Notes under the pieces: model-generated
The model's input: only the letters and a program-made list of their open reading frames with translations
Told to the model about the DNA's origin: nothing
The model's database searches: none
Assembly: GCA_001970955.1 (NCBI GenBank)
Contig: MPUH01000351.1
Coordinates: 1-62,906, forward strand
Origin: Stentor coeruleus
Taxonomy: Eukaryota > Ciliophora > Heterotrichea > Heterotrichida > Stentoridae
DNA length: 62,906 bases
Reading direction: 5' to 3'
Part shown: positions 10,634-23,784 of the stretch, in pieces
Layout of the letters: each line of letters starts with the position of its first letter
Numbering within the stretch: position 1 is the stretch's first letter
Position numbers and translations under genes: made by a program

Positions 10634-12152
10634 ATGGGAAATTGCTGCAGCCGACCACCAGAAACTGTTCCTCTTCCAACCCCAGGAGAAGAAGTAATCC
10701 ATACAGTCACATCAATTCGAGATAGTTTCATTCTAATAAAAAGTCTAGGAAGTGGTTCATTCGGCAATGTTTTTCTAGTCAAAGATAAACGTACCGGTCT
10801 AGAACGTGCAGCAAAAGAGTTAACAAAATCTAATCTAAACGAAAAAACTGCACCTGAAGTATACAATGAACTTATGGTTATGAAAAGACTAGTAATATTT
10901 AAATAGGATCATCCTGGAGTCTTAAGATTATATGAAATTCTTGAAACATCTACTAAAATTTATATAATAACAGAGTATTTAAGTGGAGGACAATTATTTG
11001 AAAGAATATCAAAATCCCATAAAGTGAGTGAAAAACTTGCAGCGAAGTACATTTTCGACTTGATTTTAGCTTTGAGTTTATGCCATAAAAATGGGCTTAT
11101 TCATAGAGATATTAAACCTGAAAATCTACTATTTGAAAACGATGCTCCTGATGGTCATTTGAAAATGATTGATTTTTGCCTTAGCAGGTTAGGTATTACT
11201 AATGAAGGCAATGATCAAAAAGCTCAAGTTGGTTCAGTGAATTATATGGCTCCAGAAAGGTTTTCAGGAGAATGTACTGAAAAAAGCGATATTTGGAGCG
11301 TTGGGGTGATAATCCATGTAGTCCTCCTTGGAAAAGTTCCCTTCCAAGGGAAAACTGATGCTGAGACCATAAGGCGAATAATTGAACGGCCACTAATCAC
11401 AACAGGTAAATCTTGGGATACAACAAGTGAAGAAGCTAAATCACTAATCGAAAGTATGCTTAACAAAAACCCTACCTTTAGACCTACAGCACAAGAAATT
11501 CTTATGCATCCTTGGTTNGAAAGTATGCTTAACAAAAACCCTACCTTTAGACCTACAGCACAAGAAATTCTTATGCATCCTTGGTTTTACCTCTACACTA
11601 AAAACACAATAAATGAAAATGCTTTACATATAGAATCCTTAACCAATCTGACAAAATTTCATGTAATTTTCTATATAGGCCAAATCAAAACTTGAAAAAT
11701 CTTTATTTACTTTTATATCAAGCAATATAAGTTCTAAAAAAGATGAATGCAAACTTGGAGAACTCTTTGTAAAATTTGATAGAAATGGAGATGGGACTTT
11801 GAGTTCAGCAGAAATTAATGATGGTTATGATTTTATTGGAACTCCACCCCCACCACCAGTACAAGATTTACTTAAGAAAATTGGGAATACAGGGATAACG
11901 ATTCATTATAAAGATTTTTTATTGCATATACAGAATTGGAATAAAAAAGTCCAGTTTCAAGAACTTGAAAACTCGTTTAAAACTTATGATAAAGGTGGGG
12001 ATGGGAAATTATCGTTAGATGAACTTAGAGCTGCAATACCAGGGATTGAAGGGTCGGAATGGAGTAGTTTATTAAATGAAGCTGATCTTAATGGTGATGG
12101 GATGATTACTTTAGATGAATTGAAGGATTATATTTTAACTAAGATGAAATAA
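10634..12152 (+). CDS. Calcium-dependent protein kinase (CDPK), three exons, DFC in place of DFG
   Basis: 472 aa after removing the assembly duplicate at 11518-11586 and two introns (10892-10906, 11663-11678). MGNCC at the N-terminus predicts myristoylation and palmitoylation. Kinase domain about 32-300: GSGSFG loop, AAKEL Lys61, HRDIKPENLL (about 150), MIDFCLS (about 174), MAPE, SDIWSVGVIIHVVLLGKVPF, HPWF. It is followed by an autoinhibitory-like segment (AKSKLEKSLFTFI) and EF-hands: DRNGDGTLSSAE, a degenerate one, DKGGDGKLSLDE and DLNGDGMITLDE. Exon joins are supported by RLDHPGVLRLYEIL and FHAKSKLE. The metal-binding DFG motif reads DFC (TGC where Gly would be GGC). It converges on the BEACH gene 58 bp away. 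Confidence 0.92.
10892..10906 (+). other. 15-nt intron 1 of CDPK
   Basis: GTAATATTTAAATAG, between MKRL and DHPGVL. Retention gives an immediate in-frame TAG. Confidence 0.9.
11450..11586. repeat. Assembly artefact: 68-bp duplicate around N (11518)
   Basis: 11450-11517 and 11519-11586 are identical. The protein would repeat ESMLNKNPTFRPTAQEILMH, which is one kinase subdomain XI, so a single copy is correct. Confidence 0.9.
11663..11678 (+). other. 16-nt intron 2 of CDPK
   Basis: GTAATTTTCTATATAG. Removing it shifts into the frame that carries the EF-hands (LTKFH joined to AKSKLEK). Confidence 0.88.
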
Positions 12153-12210
12153 TGGATTAGTTTAATAGAAATAAGGTTTATTTTATATTAAAGGATTTTG
12201 GTTATAAGAG

Positions 12211-15200
12211 TTAGAAATTTATTCTTTGATTTGCCATTAAGCTGTCTTTATTGACTAATTGGAAAGTATAAACGAATGAGTATTTTCCATCACATTCAGA
12301 ATGTATAAAATAATTTTGCTGTGTGGCGATTTGTATACAAACAACTGGGAATTCTTCTTTTTTCTCATACTTTTTATGTTCTTCAAAAATATTCCAAAAC
12401 CCCCAAGAAAAATCTTTAGAAAAGTACAAGTTTTCTCCAGAGTAATCAAACTTGGCCATTTTAATGGCCCCCATCTTCTTCCACACTTGTTTTCCTTGTA
12501 AATCCATAACTTTAACTTCTTTACAATTATACCCAGCAATAAGTTTAAGTGAACTTGTACAAATCCCAGTATAAGAACTTTTAATCCCTTGTAAACATTC
12601 ACCAGTCCTTATATCATGAACAAGAATATCTCCAACTGAACTTAAACTACATAATAAATAACAAATCCCAATACAACTAATCTGAACAATACTTGATACA
12701 TGACCAAGATATCTACAACAAAGGGTAATTTTTCCCATTGTATATTGCCATGATATAAGCGAACTATCACAACTAGCAGAAAACATAATATTTTGCATAC
12801 TAATAACACATGTAACATTAGATGTATGACCAAATACTGAATGTAATAAGCTTCCTCCTATTGTATGGACTTTAAAAGATTTATCTAAATGGTTACCTGA
12901 TATAATTTTATTTTCCCCAAGCATACAATAATGTAAATGTGAAGGTTTTTCACCAGGTTTACTATGAATAAGAAATTTTTCTTTTTTCCTTTCAAACATA
13001 ACTTGACATTCATTAAGATCATTTAATGATATTCTTAATATCGACACTTTTCCAGTATAATGTTTTACTAGTATAAGATATTTTCCTGTTAATAATAAAG
13101 CTGAGATTTGTCCTTTAGTTTGACATCCAGTACAAGTACTTTCACTAAATTTCCTGTATTTATCAAAAATACTTGTTTCTACAGACCTTGAGTCTCTACT
13201 AGGATGTCCTGAGTGAAATACTCTTAAAGGAGTTTGACCGAAATGGACAACTTGTTCAATCATCCCTTGTAAATAAGCTTGATCTTCATTAGATTCCATA
13301 ACTTTCTTAAAATTCTCTTCATAAGACATAGGTAAAAATATATTATAAAAATTCTTAGCATGTTTACCTTTTTGTTTACATCCGAAAATCAAGTCAATCC
13401 AATGATGGAGGTTTTGACTGACATAATTGCTTTCTAAAGCTTGTATATGTTTTCTTATAAAATCTAAAGGACTTGATGCCCAATTAGGTAAGTAAACATC
13501 ATCAACAGCTTCACCATCTTGTCTGATGCCTAAAGTTTCTTTATTATTGTTACTTAAAATCTCAGGAAGGTAAAACATTTCTGGGACTAATTCTTTAACA
13601 TCACCAGTTGACCCTTGACCACTATCCCATGAAGCTTTGATTGAATGAAAAAGCCGATCAGCTATATCGAAATTCCCCCCTTGTAAACTTTTAGCTAAAC
13701 TAGCAAATGGTTCTAAACGGACAAGATAATGCATTACTACTGCACCACTTGAATAATGAGAACCAAAATGATAAGGATAATCATCAAGACCCATTGAAAA
13801 ACGCAAATCAGCTTCTTGTCTTGCTTGATCGCTTTGAGCACCTACTGGAAGTTTAAAATTTCGATATGATGATGGATCATCTAGTTTTAGCTCATCTGAT
13901 GAATAATCTTTTAATACCCAAGGAAAAATTGGAAATTGGCTTAGATCGTTATAACTTCTGCTGGCAAATTTATTGATTATTAATAAGTATTCCATGTTTG
14001 ATAATTCACATTTTTTCCATAGTTTTGTATAACTTCTTAGTATTGCCCCATTTGTGTCTGTTATAAGTTTGACTTGTTTCCAGCTTTTCATAGCTTCTAA
14101 GACTTTATCTCTAAATTCTGATGTAAAAACATTGAAGTAAAATGACCGGCCATCTTTTAAATACACTTCAAAAGCTGTGTGTTTATGTATATACCTTCTT
14201 GGGAATACTTCTATAATGTCTTCAACTTTGCAAAAAACTGCTGATTTTTTGGACTCCTGCATGAATTTAAGTGAACTTCCAAAATAAATACCTTTTTCAG
14301 GTTTTTCTTTCCCTTCACTGACAAATAACAAATAATTATTGGAAATCTCAAGGAAACCATATAGACTATAAGCAACTTTGATTCTTTCGCATTCGACTTG
14401 GACATTTTGTTTCAGTTCAGGAATGCTTTCTTCAACAACTTCTTCTTCAGTTTCCCCAATAAGAGTAAAAATCTCATTATCATCAGTAAAAGTTTCAAAC
14501 AATGAAAGCTCACCACCTTGACGTCCTAATAATGATGATTTAAACTTTGTATCAAGAGATGAAATTATTGTTTTTTTCCTTGGTGAGCTTCTAAGTTTAA
14601 GTTTATCATAAATACAAGTTGACATTCGACCTTGAGCATCAAATTTCCATCTAAGTTTGAGTTTACTAGGCACAAAAGCATTTTCGATTTTCTTATAAAA
14701 CTTCAACACCCCAGCGAATTTTTTTTCTCTAACAATTTTAATAAGTTCCTGTGATGTGTGAAATGAAGCCTGCCAGTTCTTAAGTTCTTCTTGTTTCCCT
14801 TGCATAAATATTGATTGGTTTTTAGAAAATTCTTCAGGTACAGAAAGTACTTGGCTAATAAACTCAGGTGCAGATGATTTTCTTAAATGCATACTATGTA
14901 ATTTGACCATTCCAGAGATAAAATTCAATTTCATACTAGTAAAAGCTACAATAAAAACATGAACCCTTGCGATCCAGTTCTGTGAACTTAAAAGTTCTCT
15001 AAGTAAATGTTCATTGTTTTTAGCATCTGAAAGTAATTGGGCCTGGTCTTGGAAGTTTATAAGAAAAACATTAAGTGGAGAAGGGTTTATGATTTTAAGA
15101 AGCTCTAAATGTGGATTTCGTTCCATATAATGAAGTCTTGACCTTGATGTTACATAGCATTGTAATCGGCATTCTTTAAGCATTTTATAACAGTCTTCGA

Positions 15201-18200
15201 GTTCTTTTGCAGTGATTTTTTTACTCCAAGCCATGAGTATTGAAGATAAATCATGATGTTGGAGAAATTCAAGGGTAAAATCGACTATTGCTTGATCTGC
15301 GGTTGTACTAAGTAAATCAGTGATTTCTGATAAGATGTATAAACATATAAACTCTTCTGAACATAATAAATCACCATTACGGACTGGGAAATTAGGATAT
15401 GCGATTGAGTATCTTTCTGACTCGAAGTCAGAGAAAGATTTTTCTATGTTTTTTCTTGTCTGGCTCCCAAAGCTTTCAATGCTTTCAGGGTTTTTTATAG
15501 TCATTTTGAATATGTTTTCTATAGGAATTACCACGACTAAGACTCTGATTAATAGTGAGTTTTGGAAGTAATGAAGTCCGATGAAGATGTATTTGAGGAT
15601 TAAACGTAAAAAGCCCCCTTCTCTTAGATAAATGAAGTCTTGTTGGCTTACAGATTTCATTGGAGTTTCCTTAAGGAGATCATATTGAAGTGAAAAATCC
15701 ATTTTGGGTAAAGGAGGGTAGGTACAATGAACAAGAGATAAAGCTATTGATGATTGGACTAAAGAATTTATAATACTAGTATAAAGCTGCTCGTCAAATT
15801 GTATCCTACCAGTCAAGTCAGGATTGAGAATATCTTCAAGTATGGCTGTGTAGTCTAGAAAATAATGGAGTTTGTTATCAAATGCGTTTTTCAGCATGAG
15901 TTTCTCAAGGACTTTATGGAAAAAATCAAGAGCTTTATTAATATTCTGCTTCGAAACGCTAAGCAAAAACATCCTAAGCTTATGCAAATGTGATGCTTGC
16001 AAGGAATATGAAAACAAATTAATCCCAAGTTCATGAGCTTCAGCCAAATCACTAAAATAACATCCAACAAGCCAATCAGGGAAATTCGGTCTTTCTGTAA
16101 CCAAAACCGAAAACCTATCAATTTCTGTTGCTTTAATAAACGCTTCAACACAATCATTTTGTAAATACACAATCCTAGAAGTAATCAAATCAATAAACAT
16201 AGCAAATTTCTCAGATAAATTCTTTAAAGAAAACCCATACGATAATTCTGCTATAGACTTAATCTCTATAAGTACTTCCAAACTTATCTCCTGACCAATT
16301 TTCCTATCAAAAACCGCTAAAATAAATTGAAAAATGTCTTCATCGGCCCAATACTTTTTATCATTAGCATATTCTCTAACAAGTATTTCAATAACAGTCT
16401 TAAAAACCTGTAACAAACCAGTTAAAATTGTATAGTTTTGAGACCAGTCTAAGAAATATAATAACAAATAAGTAACTTCTTTTATACAATCTTTAGAATA
16501 TTTGTTTAAACTTGTTTCTCTTAAGAATTTTTCTAATAAATCAATATTATCTTGACTCATTTTTAATAAAAGAAAAGACAAAGCATCGAAGTTTTTTAAT
16601 TCAATAACTCTAGGAAGAAGTTTAGCTAAATTTTCAGCAAAAAAATCTATAGGCAAAGGGGTAAGATTTGATAAATGAGTATATAAAGGAAAACAGTCTT
16701 CAAGAATACAATTAAGATGCTTTGGGATATATAAAGATAATGTTCCGAGGTAATTTTCTTGGATTTCCTCATCGAGATTATTCCATATTTTGCTGTTTAT
16801 CATAAGGAAACGGAATGATTGGGATTGATAAACTGGGTTCCAATCTAAGCGTCCTATGATTTTTTTTATAACTTCAAGTAAGTCTTCATTTGGAATTACT
16901 AAAGATTCGAGTATGCTGGCTAAAACTTCAAAATAGTCTTCGGTTATCATCATATCTATAGCTCTGGATTGACAAAGGCAGGAAATTGTTTCAAGGACTT
17001 GTAAAGCTACCATGAATTCACAATCTTTGAATAAAGGGAGGAAAATTTCTATCCCTCCAGCGTTAATAACTGAAGTTATTGCGTCGATACCATTGACTAT
17101 TTCTAAGGATTTTTCTATAGTAATATCATCGTTTGGAATTAGTTCTACTATAGAATTAGCGTCAAAATGCAAAGACTTGGTCAAATCCCTATAGTTTTCA
17201 CAGTTAAAATGCGAAAACACAGTAAATGCTTCAGAAATAAACGGTAAATGCAGCTGTTCATTTGCTGAGTAAATATGCGAAAAATCATTAAAAGTTTTAT
17301 TTGCCACATAAAAAACAGCAACTTTACCATTGTAACATAATTTCAAATCTTGGGTATTTCCTAATATAAGAGTGTTAAAGTTAGATGAAAAACTACAAAC
17401 TTTACCTTCAGTTATAATATCGCAGTTCCGATTATTCACATTAATTTCATAGTTGCTTTGAGTTGTTATAAACTTAGTTATTTGTTGACAAGATATACAA
17501 AGAAGATTCCATTTGTTATCGATAAGTACCTGGCCAGTTTGAAGTTTAAAAGACAATTTTTTATCATAAAAATAAGCGACTTCTACTGTTCTGTTAGAAG
17601 TTGCTATAAGAAAATGAGACTTTTTATCATAAAAGTCAGCAAGACAAGCTTGGTTTTTGGTTAGAGGGAACACCCAAGTTATGATACAAAAGTCTTTTTT
17701 CGGTAAAAAACACATATTTTCACTAGAAAACCGCAAATTGCTTGTAGGTTTATGGAACCAAAAATAAGATGTCGGGTTTAAAAGCATTTGGTTCAACCCT
17801 TCAGCCAAGTCTTCATTTGTGACAAACGCTTTTTGTACACTTCTTGCAAAACTCGTAAAAAAACGCTCTTGTCGCGAAATTGCTAAAAGCTGGGAATTTT
17901 TTATTATAGCTTTTAAGTCTTTAGGGGGAATGTTATAACATAAAGTTTTTTCCATTAGTTCAGTCATAAACTCAAATACTTCTAAAGACATACTCGCTGA
18001 AATCTCACTTGATAATATTTTGCTACACCCATTAAGGGCAAATTGTACAGCATTATATGGATAATCTAAACAGGTTAACAAATATGAAGATAAAGGAGAA
18101 AGGCAGCTACTAAGAAAAGCGCATATAAGAGGGACTATATGTGGTGTAACAATTTCATGGAAAATTTCCAAATTTGTACTTTCGAAAAGTATATAAAAAG

Positions 18201-20273
18201 CTATTTCAATACAAGATTCACTTATAAGAACTCTGCGTTTTTTATAATCTGGTGAAAGGAGTAAATTAGCTAAAGTATAGAAATCAAATTCATTAAGATG
18301 GTCTTTACCTTGTGGATTATCATGAATAAGAAAACGGATACATTCTAAGGTTAATGCCCAAAGTGTATGACCATTATTAGAGTCAGTATGTGAAAAAAGT
18401 AGATCTTTAAGGATTTTAAATGCCCCGGCTGATATGAAATTANGTATTGGCAAAATGCTTTTTCTGACTCTTTAAGGACATCTTGTATGGTCTCAAGAAG
18501 CTTTTTTATTACTGGAATTTCAGTTGTATTTTTAAGGACGATGAGGAATTTCTCGTATGCAGAAGGTCCACAAAGTCTTAATAAAGGGGTAAGGCAAGAT
18601 AATGAAAGGTCAGCTGTTGATGATGTTTTTATAAGACAATCTTGTAAAAGGAATTCAGTTATCTGATAATCTAAACCTTCTGGGACTTCGAATGTATAAA
18701 GTAATGATTTTAGCATAACAAAAAATTCGACAAAAAGATCGCTTGATTCTAATTTTATTGAAGAGTCTTTAGACGAATTTAGGCTTTTTTGTATTGAAAT
18801 ACGGTCTAAACTTTGTAAACCTGATAAGATTGATTCAAGGAATTTGCTTTGGATTAATCCTATGACCAGTTCATCTGACTCTTGTATGCATTCATTGAAC
18901 CATTGGAAGAATTCTGAATAATATATTGGGTCTTTATATGATGAGGATAAAGCAGTAACTATACTTGTAGCTAGCCAATTGATGCTTTCTGGGAGTTTAT
19001 GTATATAAAGATATAGAGAAGTCCAGGCTGAATGGGTTCTATTTTCTATAAAAAACACTTGCGAAAACAGCATCTCAACAACTCCAAGTTCAGGGATTTT
19101 CGATTTCTTCAGTCCCAACCTAAGAAAACGATGCATAAACTCAAGAGTAAACACTTGTATTTCCCTCCTTTCTCTAATCCTCTCAGTAATTTCCTATATA
19201 ACTCTTACAGGCAACGAAAACTGATGAAACAGCAAAATCGGGAAACTTTCCATATCGCTATTCAAAGTAGATACCGAAATATCTAAAAGCTCAGTAAACA
19301 GCCTGCCAATTACCATAGGTTCATCTTCAAAAGCTTGGCTTTGAGTTTTAACCCTGCTTTTACAAAACCCTAAAACTCCCAAATAAAACAAATCTCTTAT
19401 CTTATCCCAATTGATCTTAAGTATCATCCTAAAACTATCGATTTTCCCTACCATAACAGCCAAAGTATTCAAAATACCAAATGCAGCTACAATTTTTTCA
19501 AGCTCCACCTGAGCTTTTTCTCCAATAAAATCTTCAAGTTCTCTAACTTTCCTTATAATCTTCCCCATAAACCCAGGTAGCATTGTTATAACATATTCAC
19601 TTCCACTATTAACAAGTTTACCTAATTGGCTTATTCCTATAGCTGTATATAAAACTATATCAAAATCTTTTAAAACATTGAAAATTTTCGCATCTGGACT
19701 AATAATCAAACTATGGTCTATAGTAAAATATTCCTTTGCCCAATAATCGTTTTCTTGATCTCTTATAAGATTCTCAAAAAACACGCAAAATGTGTTAAAA
19801 ATCTTACCTGGCCATGATGGATCATAAGCATCAAGTTTTTTTTTCTTCTGAGTTGCAAGATGGTATAGAAAATCTAAGATTTTTATACAAAAATATATAA
19901 AATAAGGGTCAGATGATGGGATTTTACATGTTGTCAGAAAATTACAAAGGGAGTTTATGAGTAATTGGGATAAAGGTAAAGGTTGGGTTGTGTAGATATT
20001 TGAAAAGAGTTCGATTATTGGGGAAAATAGCATAAGATCAGAGTCAATATGAAGGTTTTCTAGGAAAACTATGAGCTTTGGGGGAAGGTGTTTAGGGAAA
20101 GTGATTGAATGAGGCTTTTTTTGTAAGGTTTGGCAACAGGATTTACAGAGGTCGGAGAGGGAGTCGAGAGAAGTTGCGGAAATGCATTTTTCAAGAATTT
20201 TTATTGTGTCTGGAAGGTCGGTGTCAGCTAGTGATGCTCGCACTGCTGATTTTCGCTGATCTTCATGTGACAT
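12211..20273 (-). CDS. Giant BEACH-domain protein (ConA-like, PH-BEACH, WD40)
   Basis: About 2,680 aa, of the neurobeachin/LYST/NBEAL class, scaffolds for vesicle, lysosome-related or contractile-vacuole traffic (family knowledge). Exon 1 is 20273-19209; a 15-nt intron at 19194-19208 joins SLP to EITERIRERR. Order: helical armadillo-like region (1-830), ConA-like lectin fold near 855-1000 (FCIITWVFPL), further helical repeats, PH-like domain about 1945-2060 (VAYSLYGFLEISNNYLLFVS), BEACH about 2100-2310 (MEYLLIINKFASRSYNDLSQ, FPIFPWVL, HFGSHYSSGAVVMHYLVRLEPF, ELVPEMFYLPE), then WD40 repeats (VFGHTSNVTCVISMQ). An N at 18443 causes a frame jump between SEKAFCQY and NFISAGAFKILK; there is no duplicated flank there, so about two bases (mod 3) are missing. 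Overlapping ORFs on the other strand are shadows. Confidence 0.93.
18443..18443. other. Single-N assembly gap that shifts the BEACH frame
   Basis: Unlike the other Ns, the sides are not duplicated. The minus-strand frame before it ends KAFCQY and the next begins NFISAGAFK in another phase. There are no splice signals, so missing bases are the best explanation. Confidence 0.8.
19194..19208 (-). other. 15-nt intron in the BEACH gene
   Basis: GTAAGAGTTATATAG on the minus strand. Retention gives TAG; removal keeps the frame open into EITERIRERREIQVFTLEF. Confidence 0.9.
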
Positions 20274-23111
20274 TTTATATAATAATGATATTTTCGATAG
20301 GGTTGTGAGATGTAAGACTTTTGATTGGGAATATTGAGAGGCTTGTCGGAAATAAGGTTAAGATTAGGATTTGGAGTGGATAGGTTTGAGAATTTTGAAG
20401 GTTAAATGTAGGAAGGAGGGTAGTATATGTTTAATAGTCGATATATGGTTATTGTGTTTTATATAATAATGATTTTTGGATATAGGAAAATTTTACGGTT
20501 AGAAAAAATTATATGAAACGCCAAGATTTAGTACAGTAAAAGTTCTAGTCAGCGAGAATTGTATCGATTTTATATAATATTAAATAACCCATAAGATAAT
20601 TTAATTATATATATTTTTATTCACTAAGATTTAGCATATATTTAACTGTTTAAGAGTTTATATGCTTCACTGATTTATGAATATGAGTATTTTTCTCTGA
20701 TCTAGTATTAGTTTTCTATAATTTCATAATAGTTTACAATATATTTGATATACTCTTGCACTTTAACATCAAATCCCAGCTTTGCTATTTTTAGTATTAT
20801 TATATCATTTTTTTTCATCAAAAAACATTAAATTTGTTACTTTTGGACTATGAGAAGAAATCTTTTTACTTGAAATATTTATAATACTAAGGTTCATCCT
20901 TTAAAAAACAATATTATTATAATTGATACACATGGGAGAGAAACAAAGTAAACTATTCATGCTTTTTTTAAATGATGAAAAAAATTATATTTATTTCAGC
21001 ATTGCTAATTTGTGACAAATTTTCTTCTGCAAATATTTTGTTGATGTTACAGAAAAGCTTTAAATGCAAGAGTTTTAGATTTTGTTAGAAGTACTTTCAA
21101 AATATTTTTTTTTAGAATAATTTTGTTGGTTTAACATACCAAATCTATCCAAAGAAAGAGATCGTAGGACAAACAAACCTCGATCGGATAAGGTTTTAAT
21201 CATGCCACCTTAACTATCACCCACTTTAAACATTAAAACTTTAAACTTTAAACATACATAGAGCATATTTCATATTTTTCTATTCTAATCATCTTGTCAT
21301 AAAGTTTTCTTCAGCTCCAAAGCACTTTTTATAATGTTTTCACTTTCTACATAAATAATACTAATTTTTCTATTTATCTTCAAAAAAAATTATAAAATCA
21401 TTCCTATTTTATTCAATATTTGTAGTACTATCATAACATATATCTTATACAATCACAAATACTAAATGCTCTGAAAAAATTCAATGTTAAGTGTAAAAGA
21501 GCTTTTAATGTGCTCAAATTTTTTGGATTTTTTATACAGAATTCCAGTTTAAATTTTAGTACTAAAAAATTACACTAAACTAAGCATAGAATAATTTTTT
21601 TTTCAAATTTCATCGCCAAAGTTAAAATTGATATATTTTTCATGTACTTTTGCCTAAGAATAGTTTATTTCCCCAATTCTTATAGCTTTTATATACAAAA
21701 TCATTTTAAAAACCCTTTAAAATCTTAAGACCAGAAAATCGTGTATAAAATCTAAAGTAAAGCTTAAATTCTTAAAATAATTGTCCTTTAAATAATACAA
21801 GACTATTTAATCATAACCGTAAAAAATCCCCCCGTTTCTTTAACTATCTACCATGTTTTTGAAAATTTTGTGAAAAAAATATAACTGGAAAAATTGTATA
21901 AATCCACCATTTTCAAAGATGTATTAAGTTAATATATTATGCTAGCTAAGGTTGTAATTCTGGGGGAAAATCATGAAGACAAAGTTTGTGTGCTTGCTGG
22001 GTTTACTATACACTAGTTTTGCAGAAATGAAAGAGAAAAAAATATTTTGTTTTTCCATGGACAAATTAATGAATTCTGATTAACCAATCAGCCCTTTGCT
22101 ACTATTCAATCTGTCAAAGCTACTTTAATAGTTTCCATAAGCCAGAAAAACTTTAAAAATTTTTTTTTTTAAGATTACTAATTTCATCTGGGGTTGCTAT
22201 TCATAGTACATTCTATTTTAGCAAATAAGTCAACCACGAGCGTATATATATATATTCATATCAATATATACAAATAGTAAATACTTCTTAAAGGAAATCT
22301 AAGTTCCTTTGCTTAGCTAAAAGAAATTCCATTTTTCTGGCTGTAAATAATCATCGTAATAATATCGAATATTTAGCCTGATGACAGGCTTAAGCATTTT
22401 AAAGCCGCTTTTCTTTTGTTTTAACACAAAATATATTTTTAGAAAACTAGAGTTTCTTCTATATCATTTTAGAAAGATATATTATTACAATGTTTTATAT
22501 TTGTTTAAAATATAATAGCATATGTTAGTTGATATCACTTCTTTTAATTTGATGACTTATAAGGTCGATAGTTTTATTAGATATTAACTAAAAAAATCAC
22601 TATTTAGATTAAAATTTAACTTTTTGGGCTTCGGGTATTATTAGAATACCCATATATATTATGTCAACACTTTATATGTGTTAATCTGATTTGATTTGTG
22701 AGAGAAACTGCAGCTATATGAAAGAATATATATCCAGCATAGAGACTTATTTCCAGTTATAATAATAAGTTACTATATGATTCATTAGGTCAAAGATAAT
22801 CATTTCAAGAGGCTCATAATCTAGAAGGGAACACATTAAAATTTAGATTTAATAAGCGGGGGTAGAAAAAACCAATAAGAAATAATTCTTCATCTAGTCC
22901 TTCAGCCTCAAATTAGAGCCAAGAAAAAAAATGTCTGCAGAGATATCAAACTTCAATCTCATCAGCCAAGCTATCCAGTCACCAGCAAATTTCTAAAAAC
23001 ATATCCTATCATATAACTTATTATACCTTCCTAAGATTTCATCATAGAATGTTTTAATATACATTTAAAGAATTAACACTAGAAATTAATCATCTTTCAT
23101 TATATTTAAAT
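20274..23111. other. 2.8-kb gene-poor AT-rich region
   Basis: No ORF above background. 20280-20450 is C-poor and G-rich (BEACH 5' flank). 22890-23050 is G-poor (3' flank of Myb copy 1). Two small perfect or near-perfect hairpins lie at 21160-21185 and 22376-22391. Blocks at 21851-21912 and 22293-22350 resemble blocks in the next gap (25981-26041 and 26461-26516). A (TA)n microsatellite lies near 22243. An undetected non-coding RNA is possible but not shown. Confidence 0.5.
21851..21912. repeat. Conserved non-coding block A, copy 1
   Basis: It shares ATATAACTnnAAAAATTGTATAAAyCCACCATTT and flanking bases with 25981-26041. Each lies about 1.2-1.3 kb beyond the 3' end of one of the two paralogous Myb genes. 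Confidence 0.7.
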
Positions 23112-23784
23112 CTAATCCCATAATATTGACTGGTCGATATATGGACTAGACTCATTCGGAAATTCATTGAGTTCAGAAAATTCTACGCCATCCCATTCAG
23201 AAAAGTTTTCAACATCAGGAAAACCGCTTTCTGTGATAGTTATCATAAAACCGTTTATTCTATGAATTCTTTCAAGACACTCGGCAGAAAGCTTCATTTC
23301 CTTAAGATCGTTTTTCGTGAAGGACTTTTGAGATGAAAGGATTTCACGAATTTCTGGGATTTTCATAATATCGTCAATAGGGCCTTTTATTTGTTCTTCG
23401 TCAATTTTTCCATTGTTAAATCGTCTGATGTTTCTTCTTATTGTTGAGTAATAGAAATTCTTGATTGAGTTCTTTGACTTGTTTGGGAAAAAAGCTGAGA
23501 TTTTTGACCACTTGTTTCCAATAGTAGACTGCAATTCAAAAAACAAGCTGATTTCAGTATCTGTCCATTCACAATGCCTTGTATTCAGTTTTAAATAGTT
23601 ATTCCATCTTTCTCTGCACTGTTTTTCAGTCCGAACTTTGCTTATTTTCTGAGAAATTTCTTGGGCAATTGTTTTCCAATTTTTGGCATTATATCGCTTT
23701 ACTATTTCATTCAAAAGAATATCTTCCTATATAAACACTTACCTCAATTCTCCATATCTTCCTATACCTTTGAGAGTTTTCCAT
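23112..23784 (-). CDS. R2R3 Myb-like protein, copy 1, two exons
   Basis: 218 aa. Exon 1 (23784-23743) encodes MENSQRYRKIWRIE; a 16-nt intron (23727-23742) leads to EDILLNEIVKRYNAKNWKTI. The joined sequence completes the first Myb repeat (KIWRIEEDILL...NWKTIAQEIS...EKQCRERWNNYLKLN). The second repeat is HCEWTDTEISLFFELQSTIGNKWSKISAFFPNKSKNSIKNFYYSTIRRN. The ORF starting at MNEIV alone lacks the first helix, so exon 1 is needed. C-terminal to the Myb domain is KIDEEQIKGPIDDIMKIPEIREIL, then an acidic Ser/Glu/Phe tail ending YIDQSILWD. The same tail motif occurs in the gene at 27.3 kb, its closest relative. Likely nuclear DNA-binding. Confidence 0.88.
23727..23742 (-). other. 16-nt intron in Myb copy 1
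   Basis: GTAAGTGTTTATATAG on the minus strand. It lies at the same codon position as the intron of Myb copy 2, which supports both. Confidence 0.88.

Noticed and set aside
11450..11586. Genuine duplicated kinase subdomain in CDPK
   Set aside because: The copies are exact and meet at an N, like six other sites; an assembly overlap is simpler.
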